Source: Ichthyophis bannanicus
Lineage: Eukaryota; Chordata; Amphibia; Gymnophiona; Ichthyophiidae
Length of the DNA: 64,000 nt
Direction: 5' to 3'
NCBI GenBank assembly: GCA_033557465.1
Contig: CM066041.1
Span: 157,889,532-157,953,531 of the forward strand
Part shown: positions 9,303 through 20,487 of the stretch, piece by piece
How positions within the stretch are numbered: position 1 is the first letter of the stretch
How the letters are laid out: the number at the start of each line of letters is the position of its first letter
The notes under the pieces: generated by a model
What the model was told of the DNA's origin: nothing
Database searches by the model: none
What the model saw: only the letters and a program-made list of their open reading frames with translations
Translations under genes and position numbers: made by a program

Positions 9303-9957
9303 GCGGTCTGTAGTACACCCCCACTGCCATCACCATCCTCCCCTTTTTACATGGAATTTCAATCCATAGAGATTCCACTGTGTATTTTGTTTCCTGCAAC
9401 ACTTTAATCCTGTGTGACTCAGTACCCTCTCTAATATAGAGCACAACCCCTTCATCAATTTGATCTACTATATCATTGAAATATAATTTATACCCAGGTA
9501 TCACAGTGTCCCACTGGTTATCCTCCTTCCACCAGGTCTCTGAGATATCAATCATATCTAATCTCTTATTTAGTACTATATATTCTAACTCTCCCATCTT
9601 ATTTTTTAGAATTCTAACATTTGCATACAAGCATTTTAGAGGGTGTATTTTATTCACATTAATCTGTTATCGGTAGGCAGGGGTACTTTGTAATCTTTAA
9701 GCTCTGTCTGCTCTGTACTTAAGGGCATTTGGGTTACTTTTGTCTTTACTGGAACCTTTGTTGTTATGCTGTAACTTCAATCTTTTGCTAGTATCCTTCA
9801 TGGATACATCATTCCGAACCATGCGCTCTTGGGCAACTGTCAGCTTTTCCCTGTTATCTAGTTTAAAAGCTGCTCTGTCTCCTTTTTAAAGGTTAATGCC
9901 AGCAGCCTGGTTCTATCTTGGTTAAGGTGGAGCCCCCCTCCCTTCGGAAAAGCCCCA
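9303..9957 (-). pseudogene. CR1-like LINE fragment: endonuclease N-terminus
   Basis: Reading the minus strand, an open stretch (about 9657 to 9303) begins MNKIHPLKCLYANVR and continues ILKNKMGELEYIVLN, DISETWW and VGVYYRP, the first third of an APE-type LINE endonuclease. Upstream (9660-9957) matches the ORF1/ORF2 boundary of the fuller copy at 13680-13800. The fragment stops where the PLE repeat begins, so the rest of ORF2 is absent on that side. Trp-Trp after DISET is intact here, unlike in the fuller copy. Confidence 0.85.
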
Positions 9958-10029
9958 CTATGATGTCAAAATCTAATCAGTGGTTCTCAGTCTCCATCTG
10001 ATGCAGGAGTACATAACCCATGCATCTGG

Positions 10030-10540
10030 CCTGGACTGGAGGGATGATAAGGAAAGCAGAATTAGTAAAGATACAGAGAAGGATAACCAAAATGATAAAG
10101 GAGATGGGAGGATACCCCTTTGAGAAAATATGTATTAATAAGAAAGGCTTAAAAGGTTAGGGCACCTCAGCTTGGAGATGGTTGAGGGAAGATATGATAA
10201 AGCTCTATAAAATAATGAGTGGAATGAGTAAATATTAGTTGTTTACCCCTCAGAAAGGGTACACCTGCAATGAAGCTACTAAGGGGCTTGTTTACAAAGC
10301 CGCGGTAGTGGTTCGCGATCGCGATCGCAGCCGCGGCCCCATTGAAAGCAATGGGGCCGCGGCTCCGATTACGATCGCAAACCGCTACCGCGGCTTTGTA
10401 AACAAGCCCCTAAGACTATCAGAAAAAAATGTTTTCACTCAATGCATAATTAAACTCTGGAATTTGTTGGCAGAGGATGTAGTAAAAGTTGTTAGGGTAA
10501 CTATGTTTTAAAAAAGGGGAGAAATGATTCAGACCTTTAA
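10030..10540 (+). mobile_element. LINE 3' fragment carrying a MITE
   Basis: Low-quality plus-strand remnant of a CR1-like RT C-terminus. Translated pieces recall the family phrases EDMIKLYKIMSG and IKLWNLLAEDVVKVV, interrupted at 10283-10410 by a palindromic MITE. Several stops and frame changes. Bases 9958-10030 hold nothing I recognise. Confidence 0.65.
10283..10410. mobile_element. Harbinger-like MITE (near-perfect foldback)
   Basis: A 128-bp near-palindrome: the left arm starts GGGGCTTGTTTACAAAGCCG and the right arm ends CGGCTTTGTAAACAAGCCCC, with both arms meeting at CCCATTGAAAGCAATGGGG. TAA flanks both sides (10280-10282, 10411-10413), matching the TWA target duplication of PIF/Harbinger elements. 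There is no coding capacity. It is GC-rich and CpG-rich (CGCGATCGCGATCG), unlike its AT-rich host LINE. Confidence 0.85.
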
Positions 10541-10721
10541 ATACTTAGAGTATTATAAGAACATAAGATATGCCATACTGGGTCAGACCAAGGTCCATCA
10601 AGCCCAGTATTCTGTTTCCAACAGTGGCCAATCTAGGTCATACGTACCTAGCAGTTTCCCAAAAAGACACAGGTTCCGCAATGCTTGTACTGGGTCAAGC
10701 ATTGATATCCTGGGTCCCTTC

Positions 10722-13673
10722 TTAATAATGGTTTATGGACCTTTCCTCCAGGAACTTGTCCAAACCTTTTTTAAACCCAGCTACACTAACAGCCTTTACT
10801 ACATCCTCCGGTAACAAATTCCAGAGTTTGATTACACGTTGAGTGAAGAAATATTTTCTTTTATTAGTTTTAAATAGTTTACCCTGTAGCTTCATTGCAT
10901 GTCCCCTAGTCTTTCTATATTCTGATAACGTAAACAATCGATCTACGTTTACCCGTTCCACTCCGTTCATTAATTTATAGACTTCTATCATATCTCCCCT
11001 CAGCCATCTGTTTTCCAGTTTAAAGAGCCCTAACCTTTTTAGCCTTTCTTCATAGGAGTATCCTTCCATCCCCTTTACCATTTTGGTGGCTCTTCTCTGA
11101 ACCTTTTCTAATAACGCTATATCCTTTTTAAGATACGGTGACCAGAATTGCACACAATATTCAACGTGCGGTCTCACCATGGAACGATATAAAGGCATTA
11201 TAATATATTTTGTTTTATTTTCCATTCCTTTCCTTATGATACCTAGCATTCTATTTGCTCTCTTGGCTGCCGCTGCACACTGGGCTGAGGGTTTTAACAT
11301 GTTATCCACAATGACGCCTAAATTGTTTTCCTGGGTGGTGGTTCCTAATGTGGAACCTTGCATCGTGTAACCATAGTTTGGATTGTTCTTCCCTAGGTGC
11401 ATAACTTTGCACTTGTCCACATTAAATTTCATCTGCCATTTCGATGCCCAGTCTTCCAATTTATCAAGATCCTCTTGGAATTTTCCACAATCCTCTTGGG
11501 TTTTAACAACTTTAAATAGTTTTGTCTCATCTATAATTTGATAACCTCACTCGTTATTCCACTTTCCAGGTCATTTATGAATATGTCAAAAAGTAGCGGA
11601 CCCAGCACAGATCCCTGGGGTACACCACTATTCACTTTTCTCCATTGGGAAAATTGGCCATTTAGCCCAACCCTCTGATTTCTATCTTTTAACCAGTTCT
11701 TGATCCACAGTGGTACACTGCCTCCTATCCCATGACTCTTTAGTTTTGCCAAAAGTCTCTGATGAGGGACCTTGTCAAAGGCTTTCTGAAAGTCCAGATA
11801 CACTATATCAACCGACTCACCTTTGTCCACCTGTTTATTCACACTTTCAAAAAAACATAATAGATTAGTAAGACATTATCTTCCTTGTCTAAAGCCATGT
11901 TGACTGTCTCCAATTAGGCCATGACTATCTACATGCTGAGTAATTTTATTCTTTATGATGGTTTCTACCATTTTTCCCGGTACTGACGTGAGGCTCACCG
12001 GTCTGTAGTTTCCCGGATCACCCCTGGAACCCTTTTTAAAAATTGGCGTTACATTGGCGATCCTCCAATCTTCAGGTATTACAGATGATTTTAATGAAAG
12101 TTCACAGATTACTAATAGCAGGTCTGCAATCTCATATTTCAGTTCTTTCAACACCCTTGGATGTATACCATCCGGCCCAGGTGATTTGCTACTCTTCAGT
12201 TTATCTAATAGTTGTAATACATCTTCCCGATGTATCGATATTTCCTTCAATTCTTCCGCACCTTTAAATACCACTTCAGTCATGGGTAACATCCCTACAT
12301 CTTCCTCAGTAAAGACTGAAGCAAAGAATTCATTCAGTCTCTCCGCTATCTTCTTGTCGCCTCTTAGTGCCCCTTTAACTCCTCTATCATCTAATGGAAT
12401 CACTGACTCTCTCACAGGTTTTTTGCTACGAATGTACTTGAAAAAATCTTTCCCGTTTTTGCTTCCGCAGCAAGCTTCTTCTCCCTTTGCCTGCTTTATC
12501 AATGCCTTGCATTTGACTTGCCAGTGCTTGTGCTGTTTCCAGGTTTCGTCGTTTGACTCTTTTTTCCATTTCCTGAAAGATGCTTTTTTGGCAACAACAG
12601 CCTCTCTGACCTCCCCTTTAAACCATGCTGGCAGTTTTTTGGACTTCCTTCCACTTTTCTTAAAGCATGGAATACAGCTGGTCTGGGCTTCCAAGATAGT
12701 ATTTTTCAACAACACCCAAGCTTGATGTAAGTCTTTAACCTTTGCAACTGCTCCTTTTAGTTTTTTCTTAACTATTTTCCTCATTTTATCATAGCCTCCC
12801 GTTTGAAAGTTAAAAGGTAGTACTGTGGATTTCCTTACTATCCCTCCACCACTAATTAAATCAAAGGCGATCATGCTATGATCACTATTGCCAAGTGGCC
12901 CCAACACCCTTATCTCATGCACTAGATCTGGTGTTCCACTAAGGACTAGGTCTAATATGGCTTCCCCTCTGGTGGGTTCATGAACCAGCTGCTCCAAGAA
13001 GCAGTCATTTATGTCATCTAGGAACTTTATCTCCCTAGCATGTCCTGCTGTGACACTGACCCAGTCGATACCGGGGTAATTGAAATCACCCATTATTATT
13101 ACTGCGCTATAACTTTTGTTAGCTTCCTTGATTTCTTTGAGCATTTCATCATCCATTTGTTCATTTTGGCCAGGCGGTCGATAGTACACCCCCACTGCTA
13201 TCGCCTTCCCGTTTTTACATGGAATTTTAATCCATAGAGATTCTACAGCAAATTTTGTTTCCTGCAAAACTTTAATCCTTTCTGACTCCAATGCTCTCTC
13301 TAACATAGAGCACAACCCCTCCACCAATTTGATCAGCTCTATCATTACGATATAGTTTGTATCCAGGTATCACAGTGTCCCACTGGTTGTCCTCCTTCCA
13401 CTATGTCTCTGATATTCCAATCGTATCTAACCTCTCATTTAGTGCTATATATTCTAACTCTCCCATCTTATTTTTTAGACTTCTAGCATTTGCATACAAG
13501 CATTTTAGAGACTGTATTTTATTCATATTAGTTTGGCTGTTGGTAGACATGGGTAATTTGGGATCTTTAAGCTCTGTTTGCTCCATACTCGAGGGCATTT
13601 GAGCTACTTTACTCTTTTTTGGAACCTCTCTGCTTTTGGTAGTATCCTTCAAGGATACATTCTTCCGAACCAT
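10722..13673 (-). pseudogene. CR1-like ORF2: APE endonuclease plus reverse transcriptase
   Basis: Endonuclease motifs in order: LKCLYANARSLKNKMGELE, AVGVYYRPPGQ, IIMGDFNYPGIDW, LDLVLSG and GNSDHSMIAFD. RT motifs: [33 protein letters not shown] and [14 protein letters not shown]. The C-terminal domain ([35 protein letters not shown]) follows. Lesions: a nonsense codon after GISET at about 13400, a frame break near 11876 after HGFRQGR, and an indel at about 11530 that destroys the catalytic F/Y-A-D-D box. This LINE would nick DNA and prime reverse transcription at the target; this copy cannot. CR1 clade is inferred from the endonuclease start and the ORF1 esterase. Confidence 0.9.
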
Positions 13674-13708
13674 CCGCTCTTGGGCGACTGTTGGCTTTCC
13701 CCTATTAT

Positions 13709-13869
13709 CTAGTTTAAAAGCTGCTCTATCTCCTTTTTAAAGGTTAATGCCAGCAGCCTGGTTCCATCCCGGTTAAGGTGAAGCCCATCCCTTCGGAAGA
13801 GCCCCTCCTTTCCCCAGAATGTTCCCCAGTTCCTAACAAATCCAAAACCCTCATCTCTGCACAAACAAA
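13709..13869 (-). pseudogene. CR1-like ORF1 C-terminus (esterase-like domain tail)
   Basis: The minus strand reads FGFVRNWGTFWGKEGLF then RRDGLHLNRDGTRLLA, the conserved end of the SGNH/GDSL esterase-like domain found in CR1 ORF1, ending KKEIEQLLN. The D-x-x-H pair (DGLH) is preserved. Everything upstream is lost at the junction with the plus-strand LINE end at 13870. A second, poorer copy of the same region lies at about 9880-9957. Confidence 0.75.
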
Positions 13870-14280
13870 CATTTTCCAAAGATGGGTAAGCTGTAAAACT
13901 AGAGGGCATAACATGAAGCTGCAAGGGGGTAAACAGGCAATGTCAGGAAATACTTTTTCACTGAAAGGGTGATGGATGCTTGGAATGCCCTCCCGTTGGA
14001 AGTGGTGGGGGCAAACACAGTGACAGAATTCAAAATGGCATGGGACAGACACGGTGGATTCCTTTATAGCAAAAGGATAAAATCAAAATAAGCATAACTA
14101 TCTCTTTTATCTGAACAAATAGGGGTAACCTACACAGAGCGCTGGGTATACCCCTAAACAAAGGCATGGGGAGGGGTGACCTGCACGGAGTAGCAAGTGC
14201 ACCTACTCTTGCCGCCTTGCTGTGCAGACTAGATGGTCCATACTAGTCTTTATCTGTCGTCATATACTATGTTACTATGT
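13870..14280 (+). mobile_element. LINE 3' end fragment (CR1-group, different subfamily)
   Basis: Translated pieces KTRGHNMKLQ and a match to GGAATGCCCTCCC...GTGACAGAATTCAAAATGGCATGG recur at 42150-42260, so both are one subfamily. It ends with an ACTATGTTACTATGTTT tail. It lies head-on against the minus-strand LINE at 13869. Confidence 0.75.
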
Positions 14281-14475
14281 TTCCTGCAGGAAAAGTCCAT
14301 AAACCATTATTAAACTGTACTGGGAGAAATCCATTGCATTGGAATATGTCTACTTTTTGGGATCCTGTCAGATACATATGGTCTGGATTGGCCATTACTG
14401 GAAACTGGATACTGAGCATGCTGAACCTTTGGTCTGACCCAATATGTCAAATGTTTCGTATGTTCTTAATTGGCT
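14281..14475 (+). mobile_element. CR1-like LINE 3' UTR fragment
   Basis: Starts with CATAAACCATTATTAAA and continues with a degraded form of the 3' UTR seen at 240-420 (GATTGGCCATTACTGGAAAC, CTTTGGTCTGACCCAATATG), ending with GTATGTTCTTA. No ORF. Confidence 0.75.
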
Positions 14476-14846
14476 GGGTTGGAAGGCAGTGCAATCTGCA
14501 GGTTGAGGTGGAGAGGGGAGTGGAAGCTGGTAAAAGGAAGTGAATAAAAACCCAAAATCCAAAGGAATGTAAATTCTGTTCATGCTCGCTAAACATTGAA
14601 TTATTAATTCCTTTTTGATAAAAAAAATAAATTATATGTATTTAATATATCGTCATCATTTTTTTTAATAGCAGAGGCATGTTAGCAAGGGTTGCGTTGG
14701 AAGGAAAAAGGGTAGATGAGGCCCAAGGATGCCCATTTTAAAGGGCCAAGTTAGAAGTCAAAAAGACCAGACTACTGAATTTACAAATTGGATTCATGTG
14801 GCCTCCAATGGGGGGTGGGGGGAGGTAGAAGTAGAGGAATGGGGGG
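14476..14846. other. Unassigned sequence before DIRS-A
   Basis: No ORF, repeat family or RNA gene recognised. A G-rich stretch (14810-14846) lies immediately before the DIRS end. Confidence 0.5.
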
Positions 14847-15259
14847 TTCTCCAGGAACAAGCAGGAAGTCAGTCCTCACATATAAGTGATGTCGGTGCTG
14901 ACAGAGCCCACGTGGAGCATTTCCCCAGCTTTCAAAGAAAGCCTCTGGGACATGCTACCATGCATGCATGGTCCCCTTCTCGCCCAAGGGTGGAATCTTG
15001 CTAGTCTCCTTTTTTCCGCAGAGCCCAACGGACGTCTGTTCTGTTTTCTCAGAAAAATCCTTGCTAATTAATTATCCTTAAAAAAGTTAGTTTCCCATTT
15101 TGCATATTGGTTCCTCTTCCTACCTCAAGTTGGAGCCGGCACCGGCCCCAGTGCTGTTCTCGGCCCCTTTTGTCTTTTTTTGATCGAGGCTTGCCTCGAC
15201 TGGCGTTCTTGTTCTTTTTCGCCTGGGGGTCGTCGATCCCATCTGGGTGCTTCCCCACC

Positions 15260-17115
15260 ATGTCTTCTGGAGGGTTTAAAAAATGTGACTGCTGCAGTCA
15301 AACCATGTCAGTCACCGACACCCATGACTGCTGCCTGGGCCCAGACCATGACAGCACCTCCTGCGAACACCATGACACCTAAGACCAATAAAAAGAGGTC
15401 GGAGTTGCAAGAGAAACTGTTCCCCAGGTCCGACTCGTCATCGGCCTCCCCGATGCTGAGCTCCAAGTCCAGCACTTCCCATAAGGCCAGAGCGTCCTCT
15501 GAGTCCCATGGTGGCATCTCCTCCAAGAAGACCCCGAGAGAAAGAAGAAAAAAATCCTCGAAGTCCGCCAAGGTTGCACTGGAGAAACCCGGTTCTGCGA
15601 AGCGCCCTACCAAGGTCCTCAAAAAGGATTCCTCTGCCAGCGGAGGCCGTGTGAAGTACCCTGAGACCTTAGTCCTCGTTGAGGATGCACTTGTGAGAGT
15701 GCTGGCACCAGGCCCAAGATCTTCGGTGCCCGTGCCGAAAGCTGCGGAGCCTTCTGGCCTGAAAACCAGAATGTTGGCCCTGGAGCAGAACATCACTGCT
15801 ATCCTGGCCCTGCAACAGCCAGTGATGGCTGGTTCATCCACATCATCTGCCCCAATGACTGGACCCCCAACTGCGGGGGAGTCCATGGTCGTCAAGCTGA
15901 GCTCCAAGTGCCATCAGCCTCAGGTAAGCCATCGGCATGAGTCAATGTCTCTGTCCTGTTCCTCGGGCATCTGACCCTCCCCGGCCAGTTTCCATGACTC
16001 GGACCCCAGGTCCTCCAGAAGCTGCTGATCCCTGGGCTCTGGTCTCAAAGTAATGAGTCACAGGGCCTCGGATGCATCGTCCCCTCTCGACTCTGAGTGG
16101 GAGACAGACAATGAGGCATCCCCGGAAACCAGACGGCACCAAAATATTCCCTCAGACCCGTCTGCCCCGGTGCCATTCTCCTCCAGAAGATGTGGCCTTC
16201 CATGACTTTGTCAAAGATATAGCCAGAGCCATTTTGGTGCAAACCAAGGTGGAGGAAAATCCATGCACCGAAGAGCTGGAGATTCTCCAGTACGAGTCTC
16301 CACCCTAGGAAACTCTCACAGTGTCTGTGCAGCTGATCCTCGAACGTCTCTTGCTCAGAATGTGGAAGACACCGGTTTTGGTGCAGGTGGTGAGCTGACG
16401 CCTCAAAGCCATGTACCATTTCCAGAAAGGCCCAGGGTTCCAAAAACCCCAGCTCCCATATAACTCCATTATCGTTGAGTCGACCATGCAGAAACCTAAC
16501 AGCCAGACGACCCACTCCTTTCTCCCCCCTTGGAAGGGAGGCCAGAGCCCTTGACGCCTTCATGCGCAAGTGCTACCAAGGCTCGATGCTGGGTTGCCAG
16601 ATCCAAGCCTCTGAATTGTACATAGGCATGTACCTGAAGGCCCTAACCCAGGAATTTCTGGGTTTTCAGCAGGCTTATCAGGAAACCCCTTCAACGGTTC
16701 TAATCTCTGGCATCCAGGATCAAAGACTGCTCTAAGTTCCTCTCCTGGCGACAGCTTTGAGTCAGCAGCTCAAGTAGCAGCGATTGGCATCAGTCTGGCT
16801 ACAGTCTTCTGACCTCGAGCAATGGGTCCAAAACAAGCTGCTCGACATCCCCTGCACCGGGGAGAACTTGTTCGGTAAGCCTATGACCGACAAGGTGGCT
16901 GAGTTCAAGGCCAACGTGGTGACTCGCCAGAGGCTCTCAAAGACCTCATCCTTTCCCCGTAAGAAACCATCGGGTAAAGACCCCTGTTCCCGAGAAGAAA
17001 AGGGCCTTTTCAACAGTCACCACTACCAGCCCTTCTCAGGCCAGCAGCAAGGTTCTCACCCTAAAAGAGAAGGCCATGAAGCTCAGAAGCCAAAGGCACA
17101 GAGGCCCCAGTCCCC
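15260..17115 (+). pseudogene. DIRS-A Gag (zinc-finger N-terminus), broken
   Basis: ATG 15260 opens MSSGGFKKCDCCSQTM followed by SVTDTHDCCLGPDHDSTSC, the Cys/His cluster that starts every DIRS gag here, but the frame stops at 15380-15382. A Ser/Lys-rich region follows in another frame (to about 15900). Later blocks match other DIRS copies: SPPEDVAFHDFVKDIARA (about 16180), PGFQKPQLPYNSI (about 16430) and GENLFGKPMTDK (about 16860). The C-terminus is Pro-rich. It would package DIRS RNA; in this state it encodes nothing useful. Confidence 0.8.
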
Positions 17116-17117
17116 AG

Positions 17118-19049
17118 CTCCCCCCCCCCCAATCCAGAGGGAGCTTTTGACTCCCAAGGCAGGGCCTCCCCTCCCTCCCCCCCCCCTTCCTCCGAGACCT
17201 TCACCAGCCCACAGGGGTGTGCCTGGTGCTTTTTGCCCACAAGTGGACCGAGGTCACCTCGGACTAGTGGATTCTGCGAGTAGTAAAGGAGGGATACCTC
17301 CTCCACACCTAGGTTCTTTCAGGAGAGCTGGTGTGACCTCTCCTTCACCAGTCCCTTCTGCTCTCAGAGCTCACAGGCCTGCTCAGGGACAATGCAGTAG
17401 AGCCTGTACCTAAGCAACTATGGGGAAAAGGCTTCTACTCCAGATACTTCCTTGTGCCAAAGAGAACTGGGGGCCTCAGGCCCATACTAGACCTAAGAAA
17501 CTTAAACAAGTTTCTGGTGAGGGAGAAGTTCAAGATGCTCTCCCTTGGAGCACTGCTGCCTTACCTCCACCAGGGAGATTGGCTGTGCTCCTTGGATATA
17601 AAGGATGCATACACACACATCCTGATCCATCCCTCCCACAGGCAGTACCCATGGTTTGTGGTGGGAGGAGGGTGCTACCAGTACAGGGTGCTACCTTCGG
17701 CCTGGCCTCCTCATCAAGAGTCTTTACCAAATGCCTGGCGGTAGTAGCTGCCCACCTGTGCCTACAAGGGGCTTTTGTTTTCCTCTACCTAGACAACTGG
17801 CTGCAGGGATAGTACAGCCTAAGAGGTCAGTTAGGCCACAAAGCGTACAACCCTCCTTCTGCAGCAGTTTGGGTTCGTTGTCAACCACCCTAAATCCCAT
17901 CTCTCTCCAGCCCAAAGCTTGCAATTCATAGGTGTTCAGTTGGACACTTTACAGATCAAGGCCATCCTCTCAAGAGAAAGGGCAGAACACCTCAGGCAAC
18001 TGGCAGGAGAGGTACAACGCCACTGGTCAGTGCCAGTTCATCGTCTCCTCCAACTGCTGGGCCATATGGCCTTGACTGTCCACGTCACGACCTCAGCCCG
18101 CTTGCACATGCAGACAGCCCAGTGGTGCCTCCACTCACAGTGGACTCAAGCCACAGAAGACTACGGGACAGGGTCAAGGTTACCCACCAACTGGTGGAGT
18201 CCCTCAACTGGTGGCAAAACTTGCGCCACCTCCAGGCAGGAATGCCCTTCCAGGTACCCATGCCTCAGAGGACCCTGACCACAAGATGCCTTCCTCGGAG
18301 TTGGGGGGTGCATTGTGGGGACCGCCACACACAGGGCAGCTGGGCTCAGGAGGAGTCACTCTTGAAGATCAATCTCCTGGAGCTCAGGGCAATCTTCCTG
18401 GCCCTACGAGCATTCCGCCACCACTTGAGACACCGGCCCATACTGATCCAGATGGACAACCAGGTCGCCATATTTTATATCTACAAGCAGGGGGTATGGG
18501 TTCATACTCCCTCTGCCAGGAGACAGTGGCCCTCCTCTCCTTCACAGCATGCTTTTGCGAACGGTGTACCTCCTGGGCCAAGCTTACTGCCTAGCAGACA
18601 GGCTGAGCAGAGTCCTTCGACCGCACGAGTGGCGCTTGAACCCCAAGGTGACGAGACTGCTCTTCCACCTCTTGGGCAAACCCGTGATGGACCTATTCGC
18701 CTCTCTGGACAACACGCAGCTGCCTCACTTCAGCTCACGTCAGCTGTACCTGGAGAGAGTGGTGGCAGATGCCTTCCTGATCTCATGGTCTAAGGGCCTA
18801 CTCTTTGTGTTCCCACTGACCCCCCTGGTCGCCAGGACCCTCTTCAAAGTCCAGAGTGAGAGGGCATCAGTTATACTGGTTGCCCCCAGGTGGTCCAGGC
18901 AACCTTGTTTCCCTCTGTTACTTTCCCTTTCGGTGGCTCTCCCATTCCCACTGAGCAGAGCCCCAGACCTCCTGTTCCAGGAGGAGGACTCCCTCCTGCA
19001 CCCCATTTTGGGGTTGCTAATGCTAACAGCATGGCTGCTGAATGGGTAG
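17118..19049 (+). pseudogene. DIRS-A reverse transcriptase-RNase H-MT-like region
   Basis: RT blocks: GFYSRYFLVPKRTGGLRP, LDLRNLNKFLVREKFKM, DWLCSLDIKDAYTHILIHP and, in another frame, VFLYLDNWL, where the catalytic YLDD is YLDN. RNase H blocks: NLLELRAIFLALRAF, IQMDNQVAIFY and LADRLSRVL. The C-terminal block MDLFASLDNTQLPHF, DAFLISWSKG, VILVAPRWSRQP resembles the methyltransferase-like segment reported for DIRS elements. Frameshifts near 17700 and 18280. The end (TAWLLNG, stop 19047-19049) overlaps the start of the recombinase frame. Confidence 0.85.
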
Positions 19050-19059
19050 CATTGCCCCC

Positions 19060-19995
19060 TTTCAACCTTCTGAGAGAAGTTGAGAAGATCCTACTAGCCT
19101 CCTGAAAACCCGCCACAAGATGGGCTTACGCCTTTAAGTGGAGAAGGTTCTCCATCTGTCATGTGCAATTAGTACTCCAGTAGCTACTGCACCTGTCACA
19201 TACCGGGCTGAAATCGAACTCTGTGAAGGTGCATCTGAGCAAGATAGGGTGTTAGTGAATGGCTATCTAGGGTAAACCCCTCTCGGGCCAGCCCCTTGTC
19301 TCCAGGTTCCTCATCCTAGCCCCCTCTCTGCCCTCTGGCAGTGGAGTGTGAGCTCAATGTTGTGCTCTCACAGCTCACCAGACCACCATTCGAGCCCCTA
19401 GCCACTTGCGGTATTGGAAGGTTGCCTTCTTGGTGGCGGCCCTGGTGGTGGATCCGCCATATACAAGGTTCTACAAGAACAGGGTGGTGCTCCGCATGTA
19501 TCCCAAATTCCTCCCGAAGGCTGTATCTCCCTTCCACCTCAACCAAGATGTGTTCTTCCCCCACCTTTTGTCCACAGCCTCATGCTGGCTGGGAGGAACT
19601 AGTTCTTCATACTCTGGATTGCAAACGGGCCCTCTCCTTCTACTTACAGCAGACTCGGGGCCCATCGCAAAGCTCCTCAGCTATTCATATCTTATGACCC
19701 TAGCAGACTGGGGCTATCTGTGCCTAAGCAAACTCCGTTCACTTGGGTGGTGGACTGTATTGCCCTCGCCTATGAGCAAGCTGGCCTCTCCCTAGAGCAC
19801 AGGATCACAGTGCACCGTGTGAGGGCGATGGCCACATCGGTGGCTAACCTACGCTCAGTGCCAGTGACAGAGATCTGCAAGGCTGCCACATGGTTTTCAA
19901 TTCATATGTTTGCAGCTCACTACTGCCTGGAGAGCGAATCCCGCAGGGACAGTGTGTTTCGTTAGGCAGTAGTCCGTAATATTCTCGGGGTATAG
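19060..19995 (+). pseudogene. DIRS-A tyrosine recombinase, catalytic Arg motif deleted
   Basis: Matches the recombinase of the other copies: AYAFKWRRFS, GLKSNSVKVHLS, DPPYTRFYKNRVVLR and VHRVRAMATSVANLRS (the HxxR motif), then MFAAHYCLESESRRDS with the nucleophilic Tyr. Where intact copies read LTSARRVSELQAL between FLVA and DPPYT, this copy reads FLVAALVV (about 19430-19450). About 11 residues including the first catalytic Arg are therefore gone. Stops near 19180 and 19250 and frame changes near 19730 and 19965 add to the damage. Catalytic Tyr is at about 19921. Confidence 0.85.
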
Positions 19996-20141
19996 GCAAA
20001 TCCTGATGGTGTTGCTGGACACTAGGGTTCTGCAGAATCTCTCAATGGGGACTCACTGTTCTGCAACTCAAGGCCACCCGACTTTGTCGCTGTTGGTGCT
20101 GTCATGGTTCGGTCCTTGGCAGCCTGGAGCTTAGGAAGTCC

Positions 20142-20206
20142 TATATGTGAGGACTGACTTCCTGTTTGTTCCTGGAGAAAGCATAGTTACTTACCTGTAA
20201 CAGGTG
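20142..20206. repeat. DIRS-A internal complementary region
   Basis: Reads TATATGTGAGGACTGACTTC, CTGCTTGTTCCTGGAGAAA-like sequence, then GCATAGTTACTTACC and TGTAACAGGTG. It resembles the reverse complement of the element's own left end plus right end, placed just before the right inverted repeat. Confidence 0.75.
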
Positions 20207-20487
20207 TTCTCCAGGGACAGCAGGAATCAATCCCCACAACCCTCCATCCTCCCCTGGGAGTTGCCTCCCTACCTTGTTTTAGTTTTTACTACCGTCCTAG
20301 CTATGTCATCTGAGCAAAATGGCACCCTTGGGTGGAAAGGGGACCACGCATGTGTGGTAGCATATCCCAAAGGTTTGAAAGCTGGGGAAATGCTCCCCTC
20401 AGCCTCCATCCGTGCCAACATCACCCATATGTGAGGACTGATTTCTGCTGTCCCTGGAGTACATCCGTTACAGGTGAGTAACTACAC

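Larger units (their letters stand above)
10552..13869 (-). mobile_element. CR1-like LINE, nearly complete ORF2
   Basis: About 3.3 kb on the minus strand. It has the end of ORF1 (13709-13869), then ORF2 with endonuclease and RT (10722-13673), a 3' UTR and an AAGAACATAAG-type tail at about 10552. The 5' end is cut off inside ORF1, where a plus-strand LINE end begins. ORF2 has frameshifts and stops, so the copy is dead. Confidence 0.88.
14847..20487 (+). mobile_element. DIRS-A, full-length but degraded DIRS retrotransposon
   Basis: Left end TTCTCCAGGAACAAGCAGG; inverted terminal repeats at about 14850-15030 and 20225-20460; internal complementary region at 20142-20206; right end AACTACAC at 20487. 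Inside are gag, RT-RNase H and a recombinase, in that order. DIRS elements integrate a circular cDNA with a tyrosine recombinase and leave no target duplication; none is seen. Many frameshifts and stops, an Asn in the RT active site and a deletion in the recombinase make this an old copy. Confidence 0.88.
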
